Source of the DNA: Deltaproteobacteria bacterium
GTDB lineage: Bacteria > Desulfobacterota > Binatia > UBA9968 > CAXXLF01
Reading direction: 5' to 3'
NCBI GenBank assembly: GCA_022571535.1
Contig: JACZXR010000139.1
Location: forward strand, 1 to 6,682
Length of the DNA stretch: 6,682 nucleotides
Below are positions 6,100 through 6,682 of this stretch, piece after piece. The notes below the pieces were generated by a model. That model did not search any database. It was not told the DNA's origin and worked only from the letters and a program-made list of their open reading frames with translations. The stretch's first letter is position 1. Every line of letters begins with the position of its first letter. Both the position numbers and the translations under genes were made by a program.

Positions 6100-6682
6100 A
6101 TGAGCACAACGGTAGTGGCCGAGGCTTTTTCGAACCGCATCACTTGGGCCCGGCAGCGTATCGGTCCGAATCTCTTCTTCGGAGGAGTCGCTGTGGTCAT
6201 GCTCTGGCTTGTCCTGGTCCCTCTCGGGCAGCTCGTTCTCAACAGCTTCCGGATCGGCCATCCGGCCGTGCCATCTCCCTTTACCCTGCAGAACTACGTG
6301 GTGGGTTTCACGAATCCACTGACCTACCAAATGATCTGGAACACACTCTTCTTTGCCGGGGCTGGAACCCTCCTCACCGTCTCGATTGCCGTGCTGTTCG
6401 CCTGGTTGACCGAAAGGACCGATATGCCAGGGCGAAATCTGGCCTGGAGTCTCCTCCTTATTCCCCTGGCAATGCCGGGATTTCTCTTTTCTATTTCGTG
6501 GATTTTTCTACTCGACCCGAGAATTGGGCTGCTGAACATTTGGCTGCGCTCTCTCTTTTCGCTCTTTGGAGTCGATCTGGATACCGGGCCGTTGAATATC
6601 TATTCGATGGCGGGAATGATCTACCTAGACGGCCTGCGCGGCGTTACGACCGTTTTTCTGCTTATCGTAGGGGCCTTTCGCA
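6100..6682 (+). CDS. ABC transporter permease, Fbp/Afu-type, N-terminal part (cut by window edge)
   Basis: The first 194 codons of an inner-membrane permease are open from ATG 6100 to the window edge. A strong AGGAGA at 6087-6092 lies seven bases before the ATG. Hydrophobic segments fall near residues 24-47, 80-103, 114-138 and 168-192. Shared with the left-edge permease are LNSF (47-50), NTLFFAGAG followed by LFAWLTERTDMPGRNL (99-114), and FLLDPRIGLLNIWL (136-149) leading to LNIYSMAGMIY (165-175). It is the partner of the binding protein just upstream, forming system 2. Its cognate ATPase is expected beyond the right edge, or the ATPase at 1639-2766 could serve both; nothing here decides. 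Whether the full gene has one or two permease domains cannot be seen. The family call is firm and the substrate unknown. Confidence 0.92.
   Translation, partial: MSTTVVAEAFSNRITWARQRIGPNLFFGGVAVVMLWLVLVPLGQLVLNSFRIGHPAVPSPFTLQNYVVGFTNPLTYQMIWNTLFFAGAGTLLTVSIAVLFAWLTERTDMPGRNLAWSLLLIPLAMPGFLFSISWIFLLDPRIGLLNIWLRSLFSLFGVDLDTGPLNIYSMAGMIYLDGLRGVTTVFLLIVGAFR

Noticed and set aside
1..6682. CRISPR array, tRNA/rRNA, insertion sequence or phage genes
   Set aside because: No regular direct repeats, no tRNA-like cloverleaf, and no transposase or integrase motif were seen by eye on either strand.

Overview
The window holds parts of two Fbp/Afu-type ABC importers (the class usually assigned to iron, thiamine, polyamine or similar small-solute uptake), with a family 2 glycosyltransferase and a dihydroxyphthalate-decarboxylase-like gene between them. 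Gene content is bacterial: signal peptides, Shine-Dalgarno sites and sigma-70-like promoters. Many SBP-type transporter genes, a cupin of this kind and a Pht5-like gene together are typical of uncultured Deltaproteobacteria-like, Tectomicrobia or Rokubacteria-like lineages. That placement is a guess from gene style, not shown by any marker gene.

Left part (1-2766, minus strand): a former operon reads ATPase (2766-1639), substrate-binding protein (from 1614), then permease (from 553, running off the left edge). The binding-protein gene is broken. Its first ~100 codons are intact, but at about 1305-1310 the reading frame passes into the middle of an unrelated cupin gene. The cupin part carries two apparent single-base losses and an internal deletion, and ends at 895. 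The reading frame opened at 1614 therefore stops at 1201 as a 137-residue chimera. The 341 bases from 554 to 894 hold no gene I can recognise.

Middle (2767-4674): a promoter drives the ATPase leftwards. A complete glycosyltransferase (2892-3617) runs rightwards, and a Pht5/NMT1-like protein (4674-3706) converges on it.

Right part (4675-6682, plus strand): a divergent regulatory region carries a strong 10-bp-stem inverted repeat and a promoter with two TTGACAT copies. It leads to an intact secreted binding protein (4910-5971) and a permease (6100 to the right edge). The ATPase of this second system is not in the window.

Working together: system 2 looks functional as far as it is visible. System 1 keeps its ATPase and the visible permease half but has lost its own binding protein, so it is either decaying or borrows a binding protein from elsewhere. 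The main unusual thing here is the binding-protein/cupin fusion scar. I found no new multi-gene system, no RNA gene, no CRISPR and no transposase.
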